Origin: Egaibacter sp046050465
GTDB taxonomy: Bacteria; Pseudomonadota; Gammaproteobacteria; Burkholderiales; Burkholderiaceae_C
Length of the DNA: 12,095 nt
Direction of reading: 5' to 3'
Assembly (NCBI GenBank): GCA_046050465.1
Contig: JBJOPS010000051.1
Location: 1-12,095, forward strand
Notes under the pieces: model-generated
What the model was told of the DNA's origin: nothing
What the model saw: only the letters and a program-made list of their open reading frames with translations
Databases searched by the model: none
In this document: positions 1 to 7,249 of the stretch, one piece after another
Numbering within the stretch: position 1 is the first letter of the stretch
Layout: each line of letters starts with the position of its first letter
Made by a program: the position numbers and the translations under genes

Positions 1-307
1 GCCGCAGTCGCAAAGGTGACGGCAGCAGGGTGTAGATGCTGGGGTAGGTCGATGGTTTTTGTGAACATTCGGTCGCGGTGGGCTTGTTCAGCATCAGATA
101 GGCTTTTTCCTGATACGGCCAGTCGACACCCTGCACCCGAAACCACAAACCACCAGCTGTTACCTCCACAGCTGAATCTATGCATTTCAGGAGAGACGAT
201 GGCATGTTTTGATCATAAATCTGCACCAGCCCTTGCTGAATCAGTCCGGCACAGACCCTGCGGGTTCCGAACCCTTGAGAATAAAGTATGTCTTGCATTT
301 GCATCAT
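1..307 (-). CDS. rsuA: 16S rRNA pseudouridine synthase, RsuA family (N-terminal part, cut by window edge)
   Basis: Reading the minus strand from 307 down gives 102 residues of open frame that run off the left edge. The start MMQMQDILYSQGFGTRR is the S4-like RNA-binding domain typical of RsuA-type enzymes. It is followed near residues 64-80 by WPYQEKAYLMLNKP and then ECSQKPSTYPSIYTLLPSPLR, the first conserved block of the RsuA/RluB/E/F catalytic domain. The catalytic aspartate motif (GRLD) would lie outside the window. The family isomerises one uridine of 16S rRNA (U516 in E. coli) to pseudouridine. The start is uncertain: ATG codons sit at 307-305 and 304-302 (and 298-296), no good Shine-Dalgarno is seen, and an in-frame TGA lies about 10 codons upstream. 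RluB/E/F membership cannot be excluded, but the ECSxKP wording fits the 16S enzyme. The gene is divergent from the one at 444. Confidence 0.88.
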   Translation of the reverse strand, partial: MMQMQDILYSQGFGTRRVCAGLIQQGLVQIYDQNMPSSLLKCIDSAVEVTAGGLWFRVQGVDWPYQEKAYLMLNKPTATECSQKPSTYPSIYTLLPSPLRLR

Positions 308-443
308 TTGAGTACCACAAACTGGCCGTAATAAGGATCAATCCGTGCAAAAGTTCTGCCAAATGGCATTAACTCACCACCTCACATGACGCACAGGAAG
401 GGAATTTAGCTACACTTTTTTGCAATGGCTGGGAGTTTTTCAC

Positions 444-1181
444 ATGGATAAATACTCATTATGGGCTGAGGCAGGATTGGCGGTGCTCGCGGGAGTGGCC
501 GTCGGCGTGCTTCTCCACATCTGGTGGATCAAGCGAGTTGCCATCGCCAAACGCCGGATTCCGCGCCAATGGCCGCTTACGGTGCGATCTCTAGTCAACA
601 GCAAAGAGCGGCGAGTCTGGCGATGGCTGGTTCGCGCGTTCCTGGACCACCATGTCATGGTGAAAATGCCTGTAACCCGCTTCACTATGCCAACACAGAA
701 AGATCAGGGGCAACACTGGTTTCAACTCCTGAGTGGTGTATATTGCACCTTCACCGTATGCACCGCCGAAGGTGTTGTGATTGGTTGCGTAGACGTGCCC
801 GGCCCTCTAGGCCTGTCGCTCAGCAATCAGACCCTCAAGCACAACCTGCTTGCTCAAAGCCAGATTGGTTACTGGGTAGTAGACCCGGACCACATGCCCA
901 GCGTGTCGGAAATACGCAGTGGTTTCATTGTCGACAAGGAAACCAGGAACGCTGATCGTGAACGCGAGCGTTATGAATCACAGTTCAACGCCAGTCGCGC
1001 CAATCTGCAAGCCACCGTGACCCGCCGACGAATCCACAAACCAGTATCGTCCAATTCGGGGGGGGCTGGTTTTGGACATGACTTCAGTTCCGACCCCGAC
1101 TCCTTTGATCACTCGAATTCCGCCTGGGAACACGACTCGTTCTCGGCACCACTGGATAGCCGGATCGCCCGTTTGCGCTGA
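444..1181 (+). CDS. Membrane-anchored protein of unknown function, distantly DUF2726-like
   Basis: A 245-residue protein. I prefer the ATG at 444 over the in-frame ATG at 420 because GGGAG (429-433) stands 10 bases upstream of 444, whereas 420 follows a T-rich stretch without a ribosome site. Residues 11-28 form one hydrophobic segment followed by a basic stretch (IKRVAIAKRR), which suggests an N-terminal anchor with a cytoplasmic body. Residues 48-160 (from RSLVNSKERRVWRWL through VIGCVDVPG to YWVVDPDHMPSVSEI) resemble the DUF2726 layout: a helix starting at a conserved N-x-x-E-R, a buried strand, and a late VxDxxHxPS element. That match is by eye only. The tail from about residue 170 is hydrophilic, Ser/Asp-rich and probably disordered, and its coding sequence includes a run of eight G. 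No function can be assigned. It stands alone, divergent from rsuA. Confidence 0.72.
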   Translation: MDKYSLWAEAGLAVLAGVAVGVLLHIWWIKRVAIAKRRIPRQWPLTVRSLVNSKERRVWRWLVRAFLDHHVMVKMPVTRFTMPTQKDQGQHWFQLLSGVYCTFTVCTAEGVVIGCVDVPGPLGLSLSNQTLKHNLLAQSQIGYWVVDPDHMPSVSEIRSGFIVDKETRNADRERERYESQFNASRANLQATVTRRRIHKPVSSNSGGAGFGHDFSSDPDSFDHSNSAWEHDSFSAPLDSRIARLR

Positions 1182-1324
1182 ACGCCATGTAAAAGCCTGT
1201 AACGGTCAATAGACTGTCAGCATTTTTTATCTGCACTTACTAGAATCAGGCTGTGACTTGTATGGCACGTCCTGCTGCAAGGTTTTTTCTGTTCTAGTTT
1301 TTCTTCTTATCCTTGAGTTTTCAA

Positions 1325-1744
1325 ATGAATATCACTCTCAAACGTTCCTTATTCACTGTCACGCTAGCTGTCCTGACCCATGCTGCGGGAGCAACAAATG
1401 TGGGCGTTTCAGTGCGCATTGGTGAGCCTGGGTTTTATGGGCACATAGAAATCGGTAATATGCCTCAACCACGGGTCATTTACCCCGCGCCTGTGATCAT
1501 TCAGCCGGCTCCGGTTGGTGTCGTGACAGCGCCAGCTTATATGCGCGTACCACCTGGTCATGAAAAAAATTGGCGCAAACATTGCATCAAATACAACGCT
1601 TGTGCTCAGCCAGTTTATTTTGTTCAGCAGGGCTGGTACAACAATGTTTACGCGCCCATCTACCGCCAGGAACACCACATGCACGAGGATGATGATCATG
1701 GCCACGGCATGAAAAAGAAAAAGAGGCACGACAACAAGCACTGA
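1325..1744 (+). CDS. Small exported protein with His/Asp/Lys-rich C-terminus, function unknown
   Basis: A 139-residue protein starting at the ATG at 1325; a TTG at 1313 is in frame but would put four residues ahead of a good signal peptide. Residues 1-23 (MNITLKRSLF, then a hydrophobic core ending in HAAGA) look like a Sec signal peptide. The mature part has a Pro/Val-rich region (PAPVIIQPAPVGVV), then VPPGHEKNWRKHCIKYNACAQPVYFVQQGWY, an arrangement I recall from uncharacterised exported proteins common in Burkholderiales. Two cysteines (in KHC and NAC) could form a disulfide. The last 25 residues (HHMHEDDDHGHG, then KKKKRHDNKH) could bind metal ions or nucleic acid; this is inference from composition only. 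The ribosome site is weak (TTGAG, 8 bases upstream). It converges on tctA, which ends 79 bases downstream, and no clear terminator separates them. Confidence 0.75.
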   Translation: MNITLKRSLFTVTLAVLTHAAGATNVGVSVRIGEPGFYGHIEIGNMPQPRVIYPAPVIIQPAPVGVVTAPAYMRVPPGHEKNWRKHCIKYNACAQPVYFVQQGWYNNVYAPIYRQEHHMHEDDDHGHGMKKKKRHDNKH

Positions 1745-1823
1745 GGCGCGTACTGGTATCACCTTGCATGATTACTCACCTCATCAGCCGAGTCTCTCGC
1801 ATTTCCATGGACAACAGTCATGC

Positions 1824-3302
1824 TCAAGTGCGTCGCTTCAGCAACCGAGGTACTACGATTAGTGCAAAGATGATTGTCAACAGGGTGACTGCCATTGGGC
1901 GCTCCAGGAACACTGTCCATCTGCCCTCGCCAATGGACAATGCATTGCGCATTTGAGCCTCGGCCAAAGGGCCGAGAATCATTCCAACCACAACCGGTGC
2001 CGTAGGAAAGTCATAGCGACGCATCACTACACCCATCAAGCCGATCAGATACAGCAACACCAGATCAAATGCGCTCTGGCGCATCCCATAGACACCCACA
2101 GTAGCAAAAATCAGAATACCCGCATACAGGTGGGTTTTAGGTATTTTTAGCAATTTGACCCACAGGCCCACCATGGGCAAATTCAAAATCAGCAACATGA
2201 CATTGCCAATGTAGAGGGAGGCAATCAGCGCCCACACCAGTGCAGCCGATGTCTGGAACAGTTGGGGGCCGGGCTGAATGCCGTAGTTTTGAAATGCACC
2301 GAGCAAGATGGCCGCTGTGTTGGAGGTTGGGATGCCCAACGTCAGCAAGGGAATCAGCGTCGCAGTAATAGCTGCATTGTTGGCTGCCTCGGGGCCAGCT
2401 ACACCTTCGATTGCACCTTTTGTGCCGAACTCGGACTTGTCTTTCGCCAGTTTTTTCTCTGTGGCATAGCTCAGAAAGGTCGGTATCTCACTGCCACCGG
2501 CAGGGATGGTGCCGAACGGGAAACCAATGAAAGTACCGCGTAGCCAGGCTGGCCAGGACCGGCGCCAGTCAGACCTGGACATATGAACACTGCTAAGCTT
2601 ATTCTGCGTCTCAGTTGTCCCGCCTTCAAACAACACGGCATACAAGGCTTCTGATACCGCAAACAAGCCGACCGCAACGAGAACAATTTCAATTCCGTCG
2701 AGCAGTTCCGGCACCCCGCCTGTGTAGCGCGCTTGTCCCGAAATCTGGTCCATACCAATAAGGCCAATCGCCAACCCTGTGAATAGCGCCACCATACCGC
2801 GCAACGTACTGCGACCCAGCACCGCACTTACCGTGGTAAACGCCAGCAACATCAGGCAAAAATATTCTGGGGGGCCCAGGCGCACAGCATATCTGGCCAG
2901 CAGCGGCGCAAACAGTGTGACGAGCACCGTGGCAATCGTGCCCGCCACAAACGAGCCAATGGCCGCAGTAGCCAGCGCAGCACCAGCACGGCCACTCTTG
3001 GCCATTTTGTTGCCCTCCATGGCCGTGACCATGCTACCCGTTTCACCCGGCGTGTTGAGCAGAATGGAGGTAGTGGAACCACCGTACATGGCACCGTAAT
3101 AGATGCCGGCAAAAAAGATCATGGATGCAGTGGCATCCACCTGCGTGGTGATGGGCAGCAACATGGCCACGGCGGTTGCCGGGCCAATGCCGGGCAGTAC
3201 CCCCACGGCGGTGCCTACGGCACAACCGACAAGACACCACAACAAATTAATGGGTGTTGCCGCGGTGGCAAAACCCAGCATGAGCTGGTTCCACAAATCC
3301 AT
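1824..3302 (-). CDS. tctA: Tripartite tricarboxylate transporter large membrane subunit TctA
   Basis: A 492-residue, highly hydrophobic protein, of normal length for TctA (about 500). The frame is open well upstream, but the start at 3302-3300 (MDLWNQLMLGF) is chosen because it overlaps the tctB stop by one base (TGATG) and matches the family's N-terminus. Signature blocks are GVLPGIGPATAVAMLLP at about residues 34-50 and YYGAMYGGSTTSILLNTPG at about 68-86, the two conserved loops of the DUF112/TctA family. A related motif, LGIPTSNTAAILLGAF, appears in the second half, in keeping with the internal duplication of this family. TctA is the main translocation subunit and works with TctB and the periplasmic TctC in sodium- or proton-coupled uptake. 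It is the last gene of the tctCBA operon, and no intrinsic terminator is visible after it. Confidence 0.95.
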   Translation of the reverse strand: MDLWNQLMLGFATAATPINLLWCLVGCAVGTAVGVLPGIGPATAVAMLLPITTQVDATASMIFFAGIYYGAMYGGSTTSILLNTPGETGSMVTAMEGNKMAKSGRAGAALATAAIGSFVAGTIATVLVTLFAPLLARYAVRLGPPEYFCLMLLAFTTVSAVLGRSTLRGMVALFTGLAIGLIGMDQISGQARYTGGVPELLDGIEIVLVAVGLFAVSEALYAVLFEGGTTETQNKLSSVHMSRSDWRRSWPAWLRGTFIGFPFGTIPAGGSEIPTFLSYATEKKLAKDKSEFGTKGAIEGVAGPEAANNAAITATLIPLLTLGIPTSNTAAILLGAFQNYGIQPGPQLFQTSAALVWALIASLYIGNVMLLILNLPMVGLWVKLLKIPKTHLYAGILIFATVGVYGMRQSAFDLVLLYLIGLMGVVMRRYDFPTAPVVVGMILGPLAEAQMRNALSIGEGRWTVFLERPMAVTLLTIIFALIVVPRLLKRRT

Positions 3303-3826
3303 CAAATCCACCCGCTTGACGTAAGGCCGGGCAAATTGATCGCCAGCAATTTGGTAAACATCCAGTACACAGGCGCCGCGATGGCAAAACCAATGCACAG
3401 GTCTTTCACGATCTGCCCCGCCGTTCCCCCTGGCGCGGTGTGACCCCCTTGCGCATCTGCACTGCGCAGGCCACGCACGGCCAGGACAAAACACAAAGCG
3501 CAACTCAAAATGAAACCGATGGTGGTAATCAGGGCAGCATTGGACAGCAAGCCGGCCGACACCCATGCAAACCCGGGCCAATACCCGCGTTCTGAGCCGC
3601 TGGGTTGCTCAATGTTGCGGTAGCCACCGGTACGCGCTTCCCACAACACCAAGCCCCCACAGCTCATCAACATCAGGGAAACCAGCCATGGCAAAAAGTT
3701 CGGTCCCACGCCAGCATAGCCCGCCTCGGAGGGGATCATGAAAGCACCAGCTGCCATGACTGCACCCACGACGAAAACGCCAATACCGACCAGTCCTTGA
3801 CCCAGTGAGGGACCGAACCGGATCAT
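3302..3826 (-). CDS. tctB: Tripartite tricarboxylate transporter small membrane subunit TctB
   Basis: A 174-residue membrane protein with the usual TctB layout: hydrophobic segments at about residues 11-30, 43-62, 85-116 (two helices) and 140-162. The hydrophilic loops between them are poorly conserved in this family, so the call rests on length, topology and position between tctC and tctA. The element GPNFLPWLVSLML (41-53) is typical of TctB/DUF1468, which usually has G-x-x-x-FP. The ATG at 3826-3824 overlaps the tctC stop by one base, and its own stop overlaps the tctA start in the same way. That points to translational coupling and balanced synthesis of the three subunits. There is no separate Shine-Dalgarno of note. 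Confidence 0.92.
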   Translation of the reverse strand: MIRFGPSLGQGLVGIGVFVVGAVMAAGAFMIPSEAGYAGVGPNFLPWLVSLMLMSCGGLVLWEARTGGYRNIEQPSGSERGYWPGFAWVSAGLLSNAALITTIGFILSCALCFVLAVRGLRSADAQGGHTAPGGTAGQIVKDLCIGFAIAAPVYWMFTKLLAINLPGLTSSGWI

Positions 3827-4785
3827 CAGAGCATTCCCGAGAGATGCATGATGCCGCGCAGGCTGGCGAACTCGTTGTCAACATAGTCGTCAAATGCCTT
3901 GCCGGTCAGCAGTACCGGTGTCCAGGCATTCTTCGCCAAAGACTCCTTCCATGAAGAGGTCTGTGTCGCTTTGATCACCATATCAGTAAGCGTTGCACGC
4001 TGCTCTGGGGTAATGCCGGGGCCAGCATACAAACCACGCCAGTTACCCAGTACCACATCGTAACCCTGCTCTTTCATGGTCGGAATATCAATGCCGGGCA
4101 AACGCTTCTCGGATGTCACTGCAATGGCGCGCATCTTGCCAGCCTTGATGTATTCCGCAAATTCGCTGTAGCCACTACCACCCACCGTGACGTTGCCACC
4201 CAGAATTGCTGCAGTAGCTTCGCCGCCGCCACGAAAAGCCACATAGTTAACTTTTTTCGGGTCCACACCAACCTTGGTCGCCAGCATCGATGCACAGATA
4301 TGTTCTGTAGATCCACGTGAACCACCACCCCACTTCACGCTGCCTGGGTCTTTTTGCATCTGTGCAACCACATCTTTCATTGTTTTCAGTGGGGATTCTG
4401 CAGGGACCACGAACACGTTGTATTCGGCCGTCAGGCGGGCAATGGGAGTAACCTGGCTCATGGAAACCGCAGGCTTGCCGGTAATGATGCCACCCACCAT
4501 CACCGCTCCCGTGACCAGCAAGGCGTTGGGATCGCCCTTGGCGGAATTGATAAATTGTGCCAGACCGATCACGCCCGCCGCGCCACCCTTGTTGTCATAT
4601 TGCACGGTATCCACCAGCTTGGAGGCAACCAGCGCCTTGCCAAATTCACGACCCATGCCGTCCCAGCCACCACCAGGATTGGCAGGAATCATCATCTTGA
4701 TGTTGGCCGCTGCAAGCGCTGGCATGGGCAAGGTGCCCGCAACAGCCAGGGCAGCCATGGATTTCAAAAAAGTATTGCGACGCAT
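3826..4785 (-). CDS. tctC: Periplasmic tricarboxylate-binding protein TctC
   Basis: A 319-residue solute-binding protein of the Bug/TctC family. The start at 4785-4783 is fixed by a strong GAGGAG site 6 bases upstream (4797-4792) and by the signal peptide that follows it. Residues 1-26 (MRRNTFLKSMAALAVAG, ending in PALAA) form the signal; it holds a twin-arginine-like RRNTFLK, one residue longer than the Tat consensus spacing. The mature protein has NPGGGWDGMGR (about 36-46), the first ligand-binding loop, and DNKGGAAGVIGLAQF, the second. The GGGWD form is closer to true TctC tricarboxylate binders than the GGGTD common in other Bug proteins, so citrate or a similar tricarboxylate is a reasonable guess, not proven. 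It is the first gene of tctCBA and divergent from tctD. Being first, with the best ribosome site, fits the excess of binding protein usual in these systems. Confidence 0.95.
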   Translation of the reverse strand: MRRNTFLKSMAALAVAGTLPMPALAAANIKMMIPANPGGGWDGMGREFGKALVASKLVDTVQYDNKGGAAGVIGLAQFINSAKGDPNALLVTGAVMVGGIITGKPAVSMSQVTPIARLTAEYNVFVVPAESPLKTMKDVVAQMQKDPGSVKWGGGSRGSTEHICASMLATKVGVDPKKVNYVAFRGGGEATAAILGGNVTVGGSGYSEFAEYIKAGKMRAIAVTSEKRLPGIDIPTMKEQGYDVVLGNWRGLYAGPGITPEQRATLTDMVIKATQTSSWKESLAKNAWTPVLLTGKAFDDYVDNEFASLRGIMHLSGML

Positions 4786-4832
4786 ATGAGTCTCCTCGTG
4801 GTTGATAAACCGCTCTATGATGCATGTGAAGC

Positions 4833-4848
4833 CTGTCATTCGGCTGTC
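4833..4848. promoter_or_regulatory. Candidate TctD operator: CTGTC half-site repeated at 11-bp spacing
   Basis: CTGTC occurs at 4833-4837 and 4844-4848, so the two copies lie 11 bp apart, on the same face of the helix. They sit within the slightly longer imperfect repeat GCCTGTCATTC / GGCTGTCCAAA (4831-4852). OmpR-family regulators bind tandem direct repeats with 10-11 bp spacing as head-to-tail dimers, and the only regulator encoded here, TctD, is of that family. The repeat lies in the middle of the 95-bp tctC-tctD gap, where it could act on either promoter. Assignment to TctD is inference. Confidence 0.45.
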
Positions 4849-4880
4849 CAAAAACACTAGGGAAACTACCAAGAGCACCC

Positions 4881-5561
4881 ATGCGCCTTCTGCTAATTGA
4901 AGACGATTCCACCCTTCAAACCACACTGCAACGCTCGCTCACGCGAAAGGCCATGACAGTGGAGCTATGTGGTGACGGCAAACAGGCCCTGGAGCGTTGG
5001 CGGCAGGTTCAGCCTGATGTCGTATTGCTGGACTTGAGCCTGCCGGGTCTGGATGGTCTGGAAGTTTTATCCCGGGCGCGGCGTAGCGGACTGGATGCGC
5101 CTGTACTTATTCTTACCGCACGTGGCACTGTAGGTGACCGTATTATTGGGCTAAACACTGGCGCAGATGATTATCTGGCCAAACCCTTTGACCTGGACGA
5201 ACTGGAAGCACGGGTACGGGCCTTGTATCGCCGAAGATCTGGCCCAGGCATCGATGCCATCGATCACACACCGCAATGGGGACAATTGCACATCGACAAA
5301 ACGACAGGGGCCGTTTACCACCACAGCAAAGTACTCGACCTGACACCGCGAGAGTTGGCCCTGATGCATGCACTGATGGCCAAGCCCGGCCATGCCGTGA
5401 CCAAGGAGAGGCTGTTTGAGGTTGTATTCCCCGGTGAGACCGAGGTGCACTATGAAGCGATAGAGGTTGTGGTCTATCGGCTTCGCAAAAAACTGACAGA
5501 AACGGGGGCCATACTCATGACGCTGCGCGGTCTGGGGTACCTTTTGAAAACAAATCGGTGA
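4881..5561 (+). CDS. tctD: OmpR-family response regulator TctD
   Basis: A 226-residue response regulator. The receiver domain (1-115) has the acidic pair in IEDD (residues 7-9), the phospho-acceptor Asp51 in VVLLDLSLPGLDG, Thr79 in LILTARG, and Lys101 in YLAKPFD. The C-terminal winged-helix DNA-binding domain (about 130-226) has LTPRELALMHAL and the recognition-helix region EAIEVVVYRLRKKL, ending in LRGLGYLL, typical of OmpR/PhoB. In known tct systems TctD, phosphorylated by TctE in response to tricarboxylate, activates tctCBA; the divergent arrangement here matches. The start ATG at 4881 has only a weak site (AAGAG, 5 bases upstream). tctE follows after 16 bases, so the two genes are very probably cotranscribed. 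Confidence 0.94.
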   Translation: MRLLLIEDDSTLQTTLQRSLTRKAMTVELCGDGKQALERWRQVQPDVVLLDLSLPGLDGLEVLSRARRSGLDAPVLILTARGTVGDRIIGLNTGADDYLAKPFDLDELEARVRALYRRRSGPGIDAIDHTPQWGQLHIDKTTGAVYHHSKVLDLTPRELALMHALMAKPGHAVTKERLFEVVFPGETEVHYEAIEVVVYRLRKKLTETGAILMTLRGLGYLLKTNR

Positions 5562-5577
5562 TTAGCAGAATCACGAA

Positions 5578-6996
5578 ATGGTGAGAAAAGTGACAACCAA
5601 GAGTCTTTCCGTACGACGACACTTGCTGATCGGCATATTGGTGCCCATCGCGCTGTTTGTGCTGGTAGACACCGTTACGTTATACCGTCAGGCGTTGAGC
5701 GCGGTCAACATCGCCTATGACCGTACGCTACTGGCATCCGCGAAATCAATTGGTGAATTGCTTGATGTACAGGGCGAAGGGGTTGATGCCGTTTTCCAGG
5801 CTGCCGTACCCTATGCGGCGCTGGAAGCCTTTGAGGCAGATAACCGCAGTCGTATGGTCTACCGCATCTCCAATGTCAAGGGCGATCTCATCGACGGAGA
5901 ACTCGATCTAGCCGCCTGGCAAGGCGACATACCGGACCGCGGCCCCTACGCTGCGCTCGTTGATTTTTATGATGATCAGTTTCGTGGTGATGCCGTGCGC
6001 GTGGCTGTCTTGTTGCAGCCAGTAGCAAGTCAACGTGGGCGTGGCATGGCAACCATTCAAGTGGCCGAAACCCTGGAGCTACGGCGCACACTCGCGCGCC
6101 AGATTCTCATAGACACACTCTGGAGGCAAACTATTCTGGCCAGCGTTATAGCGCTGGTTGTGGTGATCGTCGTACAGCGTGCCACCCGTCCAGTGCGTGA
6201 TTTAAGTGCAAAACTACGGGCTCGACCACAAGATGACCTGACACCTATTGATGCGCCAAAATTACCCCGTGAACTAAGTCCCCTGATTGATGCCACGAAT
6301 CAGGTCATGATCCGCCTGCAGTTATTGCTGGACAACCAAAAACGCTTCGTACGGGACGCTTCACATCAGCTTCGCACGCCGCTGGCTGTGTTGAAGGTAC
6401 AGGTTCAATCAGCTCTTCGTGGCGATATGGAACCATTACTTGCACTAGGCGAAATCAGTGGTACGGTGGAGCGTGCCACCATACTGGCCAACCAGATGCT
6501 GGCCTTGGCAAAAGTAAAGCAATTGAAAGAGCAGGATGACAAGGCGGGAATTGATCTGGCGCAAGTGGTTCGCGCTGTAGCGTTGGACATGTCACCCTTG
6601 ATTGCCGAGAAAAATATTGATTTCGAAATTCAAACCATGCCTGCCCATGTGTACACGCATGAGTGGATGCTGCGCGAGCTGGCTCGTAACCTCCTGCATA
6701 ACGCCATCAAGCACTCCCCGATAGGCGCTCATCTCTCAGTGCGAATGGACGTTGACGAGCGCCATACCGTACTCACCGTGGCTGACTGCGGGCCTGGCGT
6801 CAGCATTGAGCTGAAGTCACGGCTATTCCAGCCATTTTCTGCAGGACACGCGCACAGCGGTTCCGGTTTGGGACTGGTAATTTGCAGGGACATCGCACTG
6901 GCGCTGGGCGGCACCATCACCCTGGCCAATCGTGAGCATCAGGGGCAAATCAATGGCTTGGACGCCACCGTTCGGCTACTTTTACACCAGACTTGA
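5578..6996 (+). CDS. tctE: Sensor histidine kinase TctE
   Basis: A 472-residue membrane histidine kinase. Transmembrane segments lie at about residues 15-35 and 184-200 and enclose a periplasmic sensor region of about 150 residues that fits the 2CSK_N domain of TctE/QseC-type kinases. A short HAMP-like linker (from RATRPVRDLSAKL) follows. The dimerisation and phosphotransfer helix has RDASHQLRTPL with His263. The ATPase domain has the N box ELARNLLHNAIKHSP (367-381, Mg-binding Asn375), the G1 box DCGPGV (403-408), the F box LFQPF and the G2 box GSGLGL (428-433), so all catalytic elements are intact. The periplasmic region would sense the tricarboxylate directly. The start is ATG 5578; GTG 5581 and GTG 5590 are possible alternatives, and no strong ribosome site is seen, as would fit coupling to tctD. 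No terminator follows the stop. Confidence 0.94.
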   Translation: MVRKVTTKSLSVRRHLLIGILVPIALFVLVDTVTLYRQALSAVNIAYDRTLLASAKSIGELLDVQGEGVDAVFQAAVPYAALEAFEADNRSRMVYRISNVKGDLIDGELDLAAWQGDIPDRGPYAALVDFYDDQFRGDAVRVAVLLQPVASQRGRGMATIQVAETLELRRTLARQILIDTLWRQTILASVIALVVVIVVQRATRPVRDLSAKLRARPQDDLTPIDAPKLPRELSPLIDATNQVMIRLQLLLDNQKRFVRDASHQLRTPLAVLKVQVQSALRGDMEPLLALGEISGTVERATILANQMLALAKVKQLKEQDDKAGIDLAQVVRAVALDMSPLIAEKNIDFEIQTMPAHVYTHEWMLRELARNLLHNAIKHSPIGAHLSVRMDVDERHTVLTVADCGPGVSIELKSRLFQPFSAGHAHSGSGLGLVICRDIALALGGTITLANREHQGQINGLDATVRLLLHQT

Positions 6997-7023
6997 GGCA
7001 CATGGCCTGCGCCATCCAACTGT

Positions 7024-7055
7024 GGGAAGTGCAAACCAGGGGAAGTGCAAACCAG
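7024..7055. repeat. Perfect 16-bp tandem duplication
   Basis: GGGAAGTGCAAACCAG is present twice back to back (7024-7039 and 7040-7055) without a mismatch. It lies in the non-coding gap between tctE and the 3' end of tRNA-Arg. A recent slippage or duplication event is the simplest reading. Confidence 0.9.
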
Positions 7056-7072
7056 GCCAACTGGGCCCTGGC

Positions 7073-7102
7073 CTTCGAGCAATTTCGCTTCAAGCAATTT
7101 CG
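7073..7102. repeat. 15-bp tandem duplication, one mismatch
   Basis: CTTCGAGCAATTTCG (7073-7087) is followed directly by CTTCAAGCAATTTCG (7088-7102), which differs at one base. It is a second, unrelated duplication only 18 bp after the 16-bp one. Confidence 0.85.
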
Positions 7103-7157
7103 AACTCGCAGTTGAAATATGTCTACACAAGCAGAGGGGCAGTCCACTCCAATTTGT

Positions 7158-7234
7158 TGGCCAGCCAGGAGGGACTCGAACCCCCTACCCATGTCTTAGA
7201 AGGACATTGCTCTATCCAGATGAGCTACTGGCTG
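7158..7234 (-). tRNA. tRNA-Arg (anticodon TCT)
   Basis: The minus strand folds as a complete 77-nt cloverleaf with encoded CCA. The acceptor stem CAGCCAG/CTGGCTG has seven perfect pairs, followed by discriminator G and CCA. The D stem is GCTC/GAGC. The anticodon arm is ATGTC-CTTCTAA-GACAT, giving anticodon TCT (reads AGA). The T arm is GGGGG-TTCGAGT-CCCTC with one G-T pair. A TAGAAT hexamer lies 9 bases upstream of the 5' end (7249-7244, minus), a plausible -10 box, but no good -35 is seen with it. No intrinsic terminator is visible downstream. Confidence 0.95.
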
Positions 7235-7243
7235 ATTACCCGG

Positions 7244-7249
7244 ATTCTA
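7244..7249 (-). promoter_or_regulatory. Candidate -10 box of tRNA-Arg
   Basis: TAGAAT on the minus strand, ending 9 bases before the tRNA 5' end. The same hexamer stands 10 bases before the neighbouring tRNA-Pro (7560-7555), and that repetition supports a promoter role. No TTGACA-like -35 is found at 16-18 bp in either case. Confidence 0.4.

Noticed and set aside
357..368. Quasi-palindrome TGCCAAATGGCA in the rsuA-divergent gap as an operator
   Set aside because: Arms of only five bases occur often by chance, and no regulator or promoter element supports it.
16..372. Plus-strand open frame of 118 codons at the left edge
   Set aside because: It is the complement of rsuA, which shows clear family motifs on the minus strand.
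4802..4830. Hexamers TTCACA and TATCAA at 17-bp spacing on the minus strand upstream of tctC, as a promoter
   Set aside because: The predicted transcription start would fall inside the GAGGAG ribosome site (4797-4792), which would truncate it, so this cannot be the main tctC promoter as drawn.
4274..4860. Plus-strand open frames opposite tctC
   Set aside because: They are shadows of tctC, which has an intact signal peptide and binding-loop motifs.
7158..7234. tRNA-Arg as an attachment site for an integrated element
   Set aside because: No second copy of the tRNA 3' end and no integrase is present in the window.
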